Positions 1 to 12,317 of a stretch of 64,000 bases of DNA are shown one piece after another. Made by a program: the position numbers and the translations under genes. This stretch comes from Gonatopus flavifemur (Eukaryota; Arthropoda; Insecta; Hymenoptera; Dryinidae). Location of the stretch: positions 8,370,001-8,434,000 of the forward strand of contig JAFFJZ010000007.1 of assembly GCA_018340375.1 (NCBI GenBank). The letters run 5' to 3'. Position 1 is the stretch's first letter. Each line of letters opens with the position of its first letter. The notes beneath the pieces were generated by a model that saw only the letters and a list, made by a program, of their open reading frames with translations, was not told the origin of the DNA and searched no databases.

Positions 1-375
1 ATGCACAAACGAATTTATATTCTCAAGACGCAATGAGATTCGTTCGGATAGGAATTCCATCCTGCTCCTGGACACAACCGAACTAGTATTGTAGTACTGA
101 CCATTCTGGATTGTCTTCCTATCCTTTTATTGGACACAAATGGATTCACCGTGCTGCTGGATCAAGAGTGCATGCAAACGGATTGCAGGTCTCTAAGAAT
201 TTCCCAACTTCGGATTGAAACTGATAAGAGTGATCTTTAAATGGATGGAATTGGATACGCATGGACAATCTATTCCACCATTGGATAAAATCGGATCAAT
301 TTGTATACCATAATTTCAAATGCGGATTGAAGTCCTATCCAAATCCATCCGTTTCAAGCTTTTTTTTCGCCAGGG
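1..375. mobile_element. Possible end of a CCCTGG-terminus DNA element, truncated by window start
   Basis: The segment is rich in degenerate GGATTGAA / ATCCAATCCG motifs and ends at 370-375 with CCAGGG after a T-run. Read on the minus strand this starts CCCTGGCGAAAAAAAAG, similar to the CCCTGGTTGAAAAATCCG ends of the element at 32512-35916. The other end lies outside the window, so this is a tentative family assignment based on terminal similarity only. Confidence 0.3.
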
Positions 376-884
376 CATGACATCGGGTGTCATGGTAGAA
401 CCTCAATGTACTGACTCGACACTCTTGACAGTACTCTGGAAGTTCAACACATATTGATTAAACTACTTCATTAATTCTTTTTAAATTTTTGAAAACGAGC
501 CGTTGAAAAGTTTTTGTGGAATTGGAATTTTCAAGGTATAGGGGACGGACGGGCAAGATGGAGAGGGCGGGTAAAACGGATAATCGTTTTCTAAAGATGC
601 TCAGTCGGTAGAAACCTACTAAACTGCCATTTCTCGATTCATTATATAACTCCCCTTACCGTGATCGTTGAGAGGCCGGTATAGTGCACTTGCGTGATGT
701 TTTCTTTTGTAAATATTACAATTTGGGAGAAAAATTAGAATTTTCTACCGTGAGTACACTGTGATTATTTTAATATTGTTAAGAAATATGTGGATTTCAA
801 TTTTTTTCAGCACAATGCGTAATCAATAGACATGAAATAATCAAGTTGTTTTTTTTCCATCTTGGTAATTTTTAATAATTCCAG

Positions 885-1219
885 GTTATGTTGAAATACT
901 ACCTGGCGGGCAAAACGGAACCGGGCAAAACGGATACTCTCTGTTTAGCAAAAAACAAAAACAAGATGCTGCAGCTGCGAAACGAAAAGTTCCAATGGAC
1001 ATTCCTGGTCCTTCTGATAAGAAGAAACAACGACGAACAAAAAAAATCCCAAAAAATTATGTCACGTCTTATCTGTGTACTATATGCAAAGAAAAGTATG
1101 TTGACCCGCCAGTAGAAGATTGGATTCAATGTGGGAGGTGTCAAGAATGGACACATGAAGCTTGTTCTTCATATTCTGGACACGGTGCATATTTTTGCGA
1201 CGATTGCTCTGATTGAAAT
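885..1219 (+). pseudogene. C-terminal exon of a pogo/Tigger-like transposase with PHD finger (remnant)
   Basis: The exon follows a plausible 3' splice site (T-rich tract, then AATAATTCCAG ending near 885). In frame 2 it reads through a basic linker (KKQKQ, AAAAKRK, KKKQRRTKK) into a cysteine/histidine cluster: CTICKEKY, then DWIQCGRCQEWTHEAC, then FCDDC, followed by a stop at 1217-1219. The spacing Cx2C ... Cx2C ... Hx2C ... Cx2C is the C4-H-C3 PHD pattern. Insect and cnidarian DDE_1 (CENP-B/pogo-like) transposases often end in such a finger with an EDWIQC core, so I infer that origin. The helix-turn-helix and catalytic DDE parts are absent, so no functional transposase can be made here. An ATG-initiated subset begins at 995. 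It sits in the TA-flanked remnant 541-1456. Confidence 0.65.
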
Positions 1220-1234
1220 GCGTGTTCCAAACAG

Positions 1235-1271
1235 TATCCGTTTTGCCCGACCAGGGCGGGCAAAACGGATA
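1235..1271. repeat. Perfect 15-bp inverted repeat, 7-bp loop
   Basis: TATCCGTTTTGCCCG (1235-1249) pairs exactly with CGGGCAAAACGGATA (1257-1271). The same core recurs elsewhere inside the element 541-1456, so it is part of the transposon, either a subterminal binding motif or an older nested end. Confidence 0.85.
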
Positions 1272-1458
1272 AAGTAGACTTTTTCTTTAATTGTTATTTT
1301 CTATAAGAAGGTTTTTATTTTTATTATTATTTGATTTCAATTATGAAGTATAATTGTCCAAAGAATTAATCAGCACAGTTTTGAATAAATATGATTGAGA
1401 TATATATTTGTTATTTAATCTTGAAATTAACATATCCTTCTTGCCCGTCCATCCCCTA

Positions 1459-3950
1459 TTATTTCGTGATATCGTCAAGTCGAAATCTTGAGGCTCTCCC
1501 TTCTCACACACGAGGCGAACTCTGACTCTATTGAAGATGATTTTCAACTCGCTTCAAAAAGTAAACTTTACACTCTTATATGAGAGTAAAATTTTCACTC
1601 CGCGAAATTTAAAATTATATAAAAATTTCTTTACAATTTTCCATCTCTGATGGAGTCAAACTGATTTTTTATATGAAACAATGATTCGATGAGCCTTTAT
1701 TATTCATATCTTCTCATTCTCCACACAAAACTTATGAAAATTGCAATTTTTGTATGAATAATTCTATCGAATTATACGTAATTGTATTAAATCCGCAACA
1801 AAGTATGAAACCAAAGAAAACTTTTACCGCGTCGAGAATTTTAATTGGGAATCTGAACTGAATGACACTGAAGTAAAAATACAAATTCCAGTACTGCAAG
1901 GCCACGATAATCTCGGAACATGAATATCTAATGGATGTACCAGCTGCTGACGTGAAGAACGATGCGTAATATCGGGGCATTAACTTCAACTCGTACACAA
2001 ACGTAAAGCGGACAAGTTTGTTTCCAGAAAACAATAAAACACCACCGACCATGATAAATCTGTACGTATTTAGTGGAAGGTATTCCTTTACATTGGATTT
2101 TTCCATACAAAGATGAGATTCGAATCGAAGTTATAATTAATGAAATTTCCTCGTTCATGACAGACTGATGAAGCTTTGCTCGTTTGTGTGAAATTTCGTT
2201 TCAAATGACGCATCTGGACACACGTTAGGAACTACATCACAACAATAACTGGAGGATCCCTTGGTTAATGGGAAAATAGTTCTGCATATGGGACAACTGA
2301 AAATCCGATTAATACCTAATCTCAATTCCTATCCAGGAAGTGCGATAAGTATCCCCTTGATGATCCTCGAACTAACGTTCGTTCTATTCGTACAAGTAGC
2401 GCAAACAATTACGTCTATGATTTGATAATTCACGTAGAGAATTTCACTAGACCGATGTAATCAGAAAAATCATTATCACGCAACTCGTATCCCAAGAAAC
2501 GTTTCCCCAAGGAATGTATCCCAAAGATGTTTCCTCGATAACCGCGAATACTTTCACAAATTCGCCGATTTACAAAAATAATTTCATTATTACCACAAAA
2601 CGAACGTTGTTCGTGAACTGGAAATGCAAATGATATTCTTGAAAGTTGCACTCCCTTCCCCTTGATACATAATACATTGAAAATAATATATGATCTCTGT
2701 TCGAAAAAGAGTAGAAGCAAAATTCCTAACGATCCCTTTATACGCTTATGAAGGAGTCGAAACATGATACCCTCAGTTCTTCCGTTAACGAAAATCTGCG
2801 AATAAGAGTAAAATATCAGATCAAATAACCAAAGGGAAATGTTGAAAGTTGTGCTAGGTGGAACAAAAAACAATTTCCAAGTATATGTGAAATTATCAAA
2901 ATATGAAGAATTATGAAGATACTAAAATAAATCTATGCTCGAATAACAATCTTCATTATCCAATTTAAAAATGCCTACAAAAATGGAGGATTAAAGTCAT
3001 AATATAATGAGATTCGATGTAGAAAATCTACGAAACAAACAATCCGCATTCATTCAAAATATCCACAACTCGGAGAAATGCTCGATTTGAATACGAATTT
3101 ACGAGAGAATCTTTTGGTTCGAATCAATTGTGTTCCATAGAAATACATTTATTTGCCTCATTTCTACACTTCACTAATTATCCGTTCATGTGGTTTCAGT
3201 GGATCTTGTTTATTTCAACTCGAGTTCATTCAACGTTATTTAATAGCGGGATAAGCTGCCCTGTGAATGATTTTTCGAGGGTAATTAATATTTTACATAG
3301 AACAGATCGGGAGGACGGATTTGAATGGAAGCTTTCTCTGTGGATTTGAAATCTATTGATCGATATAAGCGTGTGGGAATTCGTTCAAAGTGTGTATTAT
3401 TTAATCACATTTGAAACAAGGCGAATGAGAGGGAGAGAGAGAGAGATACACAGTTCAAGTGACAAAAGTTGGGAAAGAATCTGATGTAATTCATGCCTCC
3501 TTCCCGCATCGTTATTATTCACACTTAAATCTACACTCACTTTACAGTAGATGAAAATGATACGTGACCACGCAGGTTATTTTACCCATTAAAAAAACAA
3601 ACCTGAGTGATTTGAGATTACTTTCACCCGGTACGTAATTATTTTCGACATGGATATAAAGTATCGTCCAGGGTTGCGAACTGCACGATCATTATCGTAT
3701 TTCTGCGATAATTTCATAACACTAATGATGTACGATATCATACTTTATTATCATACCTATGAAAATATACGTCAATTCATCGTGATATTATAAAATCCTT
3801 ATAAATTTTCAACATCTTTATTTTTTGAAAATACTTGAAGTCTCAAAAATTTGAAAATCAGCGAATAATTATTCAACTTAATGTACATAGTTCGAAGTTC
3901 TATATATTTTTCGTATGGAAATTCTGCTGCAAATCTGTTAAATTGTTCCC
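1459..3950. other. No gene or mobile element recognised
   Basis: AT-rich DNA. Minus-strand open frames at 1732-2106 and 2430-2873 show no domain, no splice context and no codon pattern unlike chance. A short GA-rich tract lies at 3426-3446. Confidence 0.5.
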
Positions 3951-3952
3951 AC

Positions 3953-3996
3953 CTGTAGCCATTACAGACAATTATTTTTGTCTGTAATGACTACAG
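3953..3996. repeat. Compact 19-bp-stem hairpin
   Basis: CTGTAGCCATTACAGACAA (3953-3971) is the reverse complement, with one mismatch, of TTGTCTGTAATGACTACAG (3978-3996), with a TTATTT loop. The stem is short for a typical animal pre-miRNA; it may be a small foldback or an unannotated structured RNA. Confidence 0.7.
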
Positions 3997-4314
3997 TTGA
4001 CTTCTGGATAAACTGCTTATGCAATAAGTACAATCATTTGCATGCCATTTTCATTTCTTAAGTTGATCCTTGACAAATTTTAAAACAACCCTGGCAAAAA
4101 ATAGACATTTTCGGACAACCTTTGGAAATCCATATTCATATTCAACATGTCCTATTACTTTTCTTTGGCACCTTGGTGGATAGAAATACACCACAAGATG
4201 AGAACAAAATTGAATATATCACAAGAATATATTTTTTCTCAATAAATAAATTTGAATAATTGATAAAATTTTGAATAATTCAATCAATCAAAATTCTATT
4301 CAATTGATTAATTA

Positions 4315-4570
4315 CGCTGAGAGAAATGATTACTAATACCAAGAAAATATATTCTTGAATATTTTTAAAAATATATATTCTTGAATGCAACTAATATGGT
4401 GTGGAGCCAACAGAAATTTTCTGGAATCAAAAAAATATTTTCTCGATTCAAGAAATCTATGCTTGGTTTCAGAAAAACCGTCTTGAATCAAGAGAAAGTG
4501 TTTTTCGGAGAAATTAATTTCTTGGATCAAGAAAATGTATTGTTGATGATAGTAATCATCCCTCTCTGCG
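4315..4570. mobile_element. 256-bp MITE with CGCWGAGAG ends and TTCAAGAAA repeats
   Basis: The left end CGCTGAGAGAAATGATTACT matches the reverse complement of the right end CGCAGAGAGGGATGATTACT. The interior carries repeated TTCTTGAATCAAGAAA-type motifs in both orientations. A similar interior occurs in the element at 38806-38997. No clear target duplication was found. Confidence 0.6.
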
Positions 4571-5137
4571 TTGATTGAGTAGTGATTGTTATAAATTCAA
4601 GGAATTTTATTTTTTTTTTATTTTCAACTGTGTGCTTGAAAACTTTAGAAGCAATTGACTGAAAAATGTTCTTAAATGCTAAGCGAACTTGAAAAAAAAA
4701 TATTTTAAGCTATAACTTTAAGGAAGGTAGTATTTTTTACGTCCTCAATTTCACCGCAAAAAAGGAAGAAAAATTGAAAAATAGAAAGGAAATTAATTTT
4801 GACTTTTTTTAGAATTTTAAAAAATCTTGAACGACCGTTGAAAATAAATGTTTAAAGTTATGTCTTTGGAAAAGGTACTATTTTTCTACGTATTAAATTT
4901 TACTGCAAGAAAGAGGAAAATTAAACAATAAGAAGAAAATGAATTTGGACTATTTTCAGAATTTTCAAAAATCTTGGGCGACCTTTAAAAATAGATATTT
5001 CGAGTGATAACTTTAAGGAAGGTACCATATTTCCATACGTGCTAAATTTCACCGCAAAAAAAAGAGAAATAAAACAACAAAAAGAAAATTAATTTCGACT
5101 ATTTTCAGAATTTTTAAAAATCTTGAGCGACCTTTAA

Positions 5138-6001
5138 GGGGACCTCTACTGTGACATTTCGGAAGAAATCGATTTTTTTTGTGCATTTTTCGATAGTTCA
5201 TAGTCATAGAATTAATATCCTGTAGTTGATATGGGCGATTCCAACTCTTTTCACCAGTTGTGGTGCCTAGAAACGCTCAATGCGCAACCTTGAATTCCGG
5301 AGCAGATTTTCGGAGTGAGCGTTAAGAGCAGCTATTTTTCATGTATACTTTATATATATATATATATATATGTATACACGGAGAAAAATGATGTTCCAAG
5401 TATTACTACATTACAAAGCATTTTTTTTTATCAATTTTCATATCAAAAAACTTTAAACATAAATATCTCGAAATGACATTTTCGCACCTGGCGAAAGTGA
5501 TTTCTAAGAAACGCCTGAACATAATGACTTGAAAATTTTACACAATATTCGATTCAACACACTCGTGGCTATCGTCCGTACCTCAATTGTGTTGAAAACT
5601 TAATTCCAACATATTTTTGCACTTCGTTTAGTACGAAAGAAAGCCGTTTTTTTTGTACAATTTCACAAAAAACGCCACCATTTTGTCAATAGAATATTTT
5701 GTTTGAGGTACAGACGATAACGACAAGATCACAGATTAGGAATCTTTTGGGGTTCTTTGTTCCAGACATCCTGGAGCCCTGGAATCATTCCTACCAGTGG
5801 AGAGTATTTTCTTCAACCACCATATTCAGAGTTTTGTTATTCAATGAATGATCATTTTTTTAAAACAAAAAAATTTTTTTCCATCCCCTAAATACATACC
5901 TTCGAAGGGAAAGAAAGTTTGCCCAATTATATGCATTAGTCTCTGAGAAAAAAAATGTTGAACATAGGCTTTTTTTCGGGCTGTTACAGTGGAGGGTTCC
6001 C
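5138..6001. mobile_element. 864-bp TTAA-flanked MITE inserted in the tandem array
   Basis: TTAA lies at both borders (5134-5137 and 6002-6005). The ends GGGGACCTCTACTGTGACA and, on the minus strand, GGGAACCCTCCACTGTAACA are inverted repeats. The array reads continuously once the element is removed. A TTAA duplication fits piggyBac or Kolobok superfamilies; the interior codes for nothing recognisable. Inside are a (TA)n tract at 5350-5372 and an inverted pair near 5568-5585 and 5702-5722. Confidence 0.8.
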
Positions 6002-6503
6002 TTAAAAATAAATATTTTGGATGATAACTTTGAAAAAGTTACTATTCTGGTACGTACAAAATTTCACTGCAAACAAACGTAGAAAAAAAGAGAATGAATT
6101 TTAACTTTTTTCAAAACTTTTTAAAATCTTAAGCGACCTGTAAAAAAATTTTTTTCGACCTGATCTTCAGAGTGGACTCTTGAAACATGAAAAACTAACA
6201 TATTTTTATACGATACTCAAGAGCAAAAAATCTTCGGTTTTTTTTGCACCACCGTAATGTATATAATCGGTTATATGATGTTTAGGAATTATCTGCAGTC
6301 GTGATTTGATATTTAGAGTTCAATCTGAGGAATATACCTCATTACTGCATACTAAAAATTTGTATTTATCGCTTAGTTGTTCAGAGAGTGAGTAGCAAAA
6401 TTTCGCTAATTTCTTCAAGGACTCCATGACTTCAAGTTAATAATTCCTGCATTCATTCATTTGATTGAATTCATCTACTTACGAATCTTCCTGATTCCCA
6501 TAA

Positions 6504-7034
6504 TGGAATACCAGCGTACCATCCGAGTGAAGATTTCGTCTGCAAGATTTCTCCGAACTGAATTCATGGAACAGTTCGAAATTTTCAGGGAATATTCTTT
6601 GATACTTCATTAATATCGGTACTGTGAATGACCGCGATCGGTTGAAAAACAAATGAAAACACGCTTGGATAATGAGGATTAGCGCGATCACAATGATGGG
6701 TATTGTAATGAAATTTGTCAGTGCTGACTGGACAGTAATGAGAACTGAGAAATGCAGTACTGCATGGAATGAATTTGAGTTTCAATGTATTTTTGTGATT
6801 CACAGTAACCATTGCTGTTTTCTTTTCTCCGTGTACAGAGCCCGAATTTCAAAATTCGGCAAGAAATTCTCTTCTACCAACTGAGAAAAAAAACTTTTTT
6901 TCGAAATTTGGGCTCTGTACCGCCATTTATAAAGCATCAAAGAATATTCCCTGAGAATTTCGAACTGTTTCATTAATTCAGTTCGGAGAAATCTTGCAGA
7001 CGAAATCTTCATTAGGATGGTATGCTGGTATCCC
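6504..7034. mobile_element. Foldback element of ~530 bp with nested central palindrome
   Basis: The arms at about 6504-6628 and 6910-7034 are near-identical inverted copies, sharing for example AGATTTCGTCTGCAAGATTT and ACTGAATTCATGGAACAG. Between them, 6834-6919 forms a second palindrome built on CAGAGCCCGAATTT. Arm and centre resemble the element at 59072-59314, so the two are one family. Open frames here are products of the repeat. Confidence 0.75.
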
Positions 7035-10000
7035 GTTAATTGATTATTACAAGTATTTATTAGCTGATTTATTTCTCTTTGCTCCTCCAAGTGCTGACTG
7101 AATTCTATATCGAGTCTTCGAATCTCATGAATTGTTAATTGAAATTGTTTCTTTTATTCAATCCCATACTTTTACAAATATGATTCTTCCTTCGTATCAT
7201 AATATGAGATGTGAATTATATTCCATAAAAAAATATGATGATTCCATTATGGTGAGTTATACATGTGAAATATCTCTCATGAAGTGCATTTGAATTTCAT
7301 GGTAAATAAAAACACGTACCATTTCATAGATACATATGAAATTTGTGATGATAAAATATTTTCACTTGTCCAACATTATTTTAATTTTCTTACGATTCTT
7401 CATGAATTACAAAATTTCTCAAGAAAAATGGACAGTTGACAGGGAATAGGATTTAGAAGAATCGCCCCAAAATATGCAACAGAATTCGTGCTGGAAACTT
7501 GTTACAGTCTTTCGAATAAATCCGTAAGCCTTAGAAGATTGGAATGTATTTCAAGAACATCTGTAGAACGGATAATCTACAGTGTATCCGAAGAAGGAAA
7601 TTGAACCGTCGTTATTTTCGTTCCTGATCCAATTTTCATGATTTGAGTTTGTTTATTCTTTCGTTTATATTTGAACGATTCTATAAATCCAAAGGGAGGA
7701 GTTTGAAGGTTTTTATGAAATCATTTCCGTTCGTTGGATGCTAGGAGAAAAAAGGTTCAACATTCTATTAGTTGTAAATTGATTGTTAGTCAGCATTGCG
7801 TTAAACCACGATTGAGAAATCCCCCAAAAAATACTTTGTTGTTTGTTTAAACCTGAGAAAAATCACAATATCACAATTTTCCCTGCTTATTCCTAGTTGT
7901 CCTATAGAAGAACAATATATGACAATTGAAAATCTGCTGTAATTCATTATTTTATCTCATAAAAATTGCTTTGTATACTTGGAATGTGATGGGGTGATTT
8001 CTTCTTCAAGGGTTCTCAAAAAAATCACCGGAAAACGTTGTTTTGGCTCCTCCTGATTCATGACACCCCCTCAACCCAATTGGTATCTACGCGAACATTC
8101 CGAATAAAACCCATTTTGAAGAACAAATAAACTCTATTTCTATCCGATCTCATGATGAAATTTCCAGTGAAATTCAACGATCGATGAATCTACGCTTTGA
8201 GCAGCTCATTTCCTGAAGCGTCTCATATAATCTATATACAAACATCTTGTACTTTCAACCCTGTATTCCATTTCTGATGACTTATGGAAAATTCCTTCAT
8301 TTTTCTAATTGTAGTGTCTCACGTGAACAGATTAGATTCATTGCATTTTTCTCATTGCCTCAAAAGACATTTATGGAAGCATATTAAATTCTTGAATCAT
8401 AGAAAACAATGCGATGCAGCGAAACAAAATCCGACTCGTCAGTTTGAAAACTCTCTCTCTCTTTTTCGATAGGCGGAGTGTATGAAACTAGAGTTGAAGA
8501 ATGAGACGACCGAGAGTTTCCCATGATGCGATTCAAGATACGACACTGAAGCTGTTCTCTGTTATTGAGGGAATTGGTCGCGTCGTTTCTGAAATAGGAA
8601 GATTCTGCAACGGAAGATAAATTAGAATTTCTTCCAACTGTGGTGATTGACAACGCTTATATTGCCCTCGGTGACAATAAATGAAATTGAAACTAGCAAC
8701 CGGTTTAAGCGCTTGACTAGTATACGTACAATCTTTCACTGGATCCGAAATGGAAGATTTAATTAGCGAGAAATGAAGATGACATCGGATGCACTCGGGA
8801 TGTTATTGTTTCCTCGACATTTCAAACTTCACAATTCACTTTCTTCGCTCAACCATAGAGAGAATATCAACGATGAATTGCTCTCAATGCTCTGTTTTCA
8901 AGCAAGAATTGAAAAAAAGTTTACCGGTTTGCCCTTTTCAACAATAGGTACAATAACTTGTACTTCAGCTCATTGTCTGTCCAGTTGAAATATTTGAAAG
9001 GAAAAGAAGATGATGAGAGTGAAGATGTTGGACAGCAATACGTAAGCTGTTCTCATAACGAACAGACAAAAACAAATAAACGTAGAAAAAGACAGATATA
9101 ATATACGAAATGTTTGATAGTTAGTCCTTTCTCATTACTGTGTCCTCCTCCAGTTTTCCGCTTAAGAACTCGGCTCCTTCATATTACGGTTTCAAGGAGA
9201 CAACGTTTTTACGTCTACAGCCCGAGAGAATGATCGAGCGCCGAGGAGGATGCTGGGAGTTATTCTCGGTTGTAGTAACATGAAAACGATAGATGGAGAG
9301 GAAGATGTCGAAATGCCTGCGGACTTGACTCTTGGATGTAAGAATGTATGGGAAAAACGGGATTCCAACCGTTATTCGAGTCTACTACAATTAGTCAACG
9401 CTGACGTTCCTCGTAACGGCTACCAGTGTCGGGGTTGTTCATACTTGTTGTGTTTCCATAGCTCACCTATTTACGCCTCTTCGTTGTGTTATTGTCCTCG
9501 TAGTCTTTGTCAAGGGTGTGATAGTAGGGGTGCTTTGAGGGTAGTTGAGTTCGTTTCATGCTTGAGCACAGCGGGTCTCGTTAGGAACTTGAGCTACCCA
9601 CCCTTTCACATCCGCCAGATACACATCTATAGGAACTACTATACTCCAACACCACCTTCTGGAGTCTCTCTTTGTATAAAGGGTCTCTTTTACTTGCAGG
9701 AGTTTACCCGGAATTCTGGTTAACTTTCGACCATGACAGCTCCCTTTTCCTCTTTCTCTCCTTCGTTCATTGTAATCCCTTTCAGCCAATCGAGAGGATG
9801 GCTTTGGAACACCTAAGAACTACTTATTCTTCTGCGTTGTTTTGTTGTAACTTGCATGATACTTCGCGAGGAAGATCATAGCCTGTGATCGTTGAATCGA
9901 TTAAAACTTGATTCTTCTTCTTTCTTTCTCGTAGAAATTACGATATTCAGGTGGCAAGGAAGACATCGCGACACAATCAAGTCATGCTGTGTCTGCTTAA

Positions 10001-10930
10001 TTCTCTGAACAATGTGCCAAGCGAACGAAGAGTGGTTATGGAAGAGACGAATCTAGCCTTCCAAGTGAATCGGAGATGATTATCGTGTGAAATCCTCCGA
10101 ATTCTGCTGACAAACCGCATTTAACAATTATCGTTATCCTGGGTTCAATTACCAGTTGAAAGTAAAACTATTCATAATTCGACTGGATTGTCCATAGAAA
10201 TTTGTTCATTATCGATCGATGTGATTTTGTATGTATGAAATTGCCCTTACGATTCGGAATATATCGTACAGAGATATAGTCGCATGTAATTCAAACAGAT
10301 TACACACGTGGTTATTTTTCTATGCGAATGGTTCTATATGAAATCAATGTGATTTATATGAACCAATTTCACTCCGGTTGTGTATTCGTGGAATCTCATG
10401 ATAAACTTGTTTTCGAAGCATACATAAATAACGAACAGCCACAACAGGGGTTTCTCCTAATAACCATTGTCGTATGATATTCATATTATTTGAATTGTAT
10501 TCACAGAATTTTTGTTTCCCCTCGGTGATTCTGTTTTGAAATAAACACCATCGATTAAATTTTTTTCTGTAATTTTCACCTTCTCGTACTTGCCGGAACT
10601 CGAAAGTTGACGTTTTTTCAACAAGAAGATGGATGGAAATATTCAACTTGGCATGAATTTCTCCCTGCGTGGGTCCAGTGATGATGGTGCTCCATATTAC
10701 CGTTGGAAAATGGAAAAAAGTGATATTTCTCCATACTTTTGATCTATGATGAGGAAATTGAAGAAAAGAAAAATTTTGTGTTCAGATTGCACTGTAGGGA
10801 GGAAGGAAAAGAAGAATAGTAAAGATTTATGTACTGATTGATTAGATGGTTGCATTTATTCAAATGAAAACGTAATGGAAAGTCCCTTTCCTCAACGGCA
10901 ATCATCCACCATACTTTTCATTTGAGGTAA
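7035..10930. other. No gene or mobile element recognised
   Basis: AT-rich DNA to about 8.4 kb, then a somewhat more GC-rich, CpG-containing stretch (about 8.5-9.9 kb) that could be a promoter or UTR area. Its longest open frame, 9250-9723 (+), is cysteine-rich but matches no domain I know and overlaps open frames in other phases. I do not call it a gene. Confidence 0.4.
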
Positions 10931-12317
10931 CATTCAACCCTTTCTGACCTGGCTTAACGCTGATAATGATGACAATTTTTTTTCAATAGGCAATAGTTTC
11001 TACAGCTCCTAGTACGAACTCTGAATTTTTACAGAATTTTTAGTAACGTAGATTAAAAATTACTGATATGTCCATCCAATGGACACAGGGTGTCTATGAC
11101 TAGAACATAGGAGAGAGAATTCAAAATATTCGTATATCATTATTCGTAATAAATCTTCATTCAATTCCAATGATTCAATATATCAAACGAAAATTACAAA
11201 GAATTTCAACGAAATAGGTAATTTTCCAGAAGAAACATTCATTAATTATAAACACAGGCTGTTGTTGAGTGTTTAGAAACAAGACAGAGTATTAGCTTAT
11301 ATTTTTTTCCCTATTTTCAACTTCAACCTACAAAGCATATCGGCGTCACATGCAAAGCAGTATCAGTGCAATGTGTCCAGTTCGGGAATTTTTTATTTGT
11401 TTCATTGGTCATTTCGTTCAACCTGATTTTTTCATGAGTGATTGATTCCATTAGAATTCTCCGAGGCTGGACGTCCTGCAGTGATACCTCCAAGAACTCA
11501 AATTTTATAAGAGAGTTACAACTTTCTGGTAACGGTTTTTTATCTTGAAATCCATTGGAACATGATTATTAATTTCTAATCATTTTCATACGTCGGCCAA
11601 CCGTAAGAAATGTGTTCATGTTAATTTTCTTTCATCTTCACTGAAAGAAAGGATTGGTACAGTAGGTGGATTCAATCCGTTCCCTGTTACTTTTGATGAG
11701 TTGTGGAAAACTATGCCATAATTGACAAATTTTTGATAAAAATTGAATTCCAAACTCCTAAACACTTGAGAAATGATTCATGTAGATCGATGAGATTCGT
11801 CAAAGGTTTCGAATTCAAATATTATGGTTACAATCAAGATTTAATTGTGGGTGTTCTTAAGTTGATGAAATTTGCAGGGAACGGATTGAATCCACCGAAT
11901 GTAACAATGAGCAAATATATATTCTTAAATATGACCAATCAAATATTCGATAAAATTGAACAAATATCAATGATATCCATAAATTCATAAAATACTTAAT
12001 AATTATGAACACGTACATGACATGTAATAATTGTCATCAATTATTTTATGAGTGTTATTGAATATTCGATGACCCAAGTAGAAATCTGACAAGGCATTGT
12101 CTAGTCAATATGAGGCCCCTGTAGGGATTTCATAGGGAACTTCTAGTTGAGATAAACTAGCAAGTTACTCACCGGTTACTTACAATATATATTAGACAAA
12201 TGAAACTCTCAAAAAACTATGGAGGATTTTTTATAAGTATATCTAGACTGTTACTACACTTGTAAGTCAGAAATCATTGAGGCCCTTTCAAGATTTATTT
12301 GCCAGAAGATGGCAGTG

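Larger units (their letters stand above)
541..1456. mobile_element. Internally deleted TA-flanked DNA transposon with PHD-finger exon
   Basis: The left end reads GGGGACGGACGGGCAAGATG and the right end, on the minus strand, GGGGATGGACGGGCAAGAAG, giving terminal inverted repeats of about 22 bp. Both ends are flanked by TA (539-540 and 1457-1458), the Tc1/mariner/pogo-type target duplication. At 916 bp it is far too short for an autonomous element. GGGCAAAACGGAT-type motifs recur inside at about 570, 908 and 922, and as a perfect 15-bp inverted repeat (1235-1249 against 1257-1271, 7-bp loop), and may be transposase-binding sites. It keeps only the last transposase exon. Confidence 0.75.
4180..6270. 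repeat. Dispersed AT-rich repeat with ~147-bp tandem units (array copy 1)
   Basis: A unit containing GCGACCTTTAAAAATA, then GATAACTTTAAGGAAGGTA, then AATTTCACCGCAAAAA recurs with unit starts near 4830, 4976 and 5125, and resumes after the insertion at 6002. It ends with a module around 6165-6240 (GACTCTTGAAACATG, AACTAACATAT, CACCACCG). The same modules occur at 21590-23240, so this is a dispersed family. The array is interrupted by the TTAA MITE 5138-6001. I recognise no coding sequence. Confidence 0.7.

Noticed and set aside
2430..2873. 147-codon minus-strand open frame
   Set aside because: No domain, no splice context and ordinary AT-rich composition.
9250..9723. 157-codon cysteine-containing open frame
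   Set aside because: Cysteine spacing fits no zinc-binding motif I know, and other frames overlap it.
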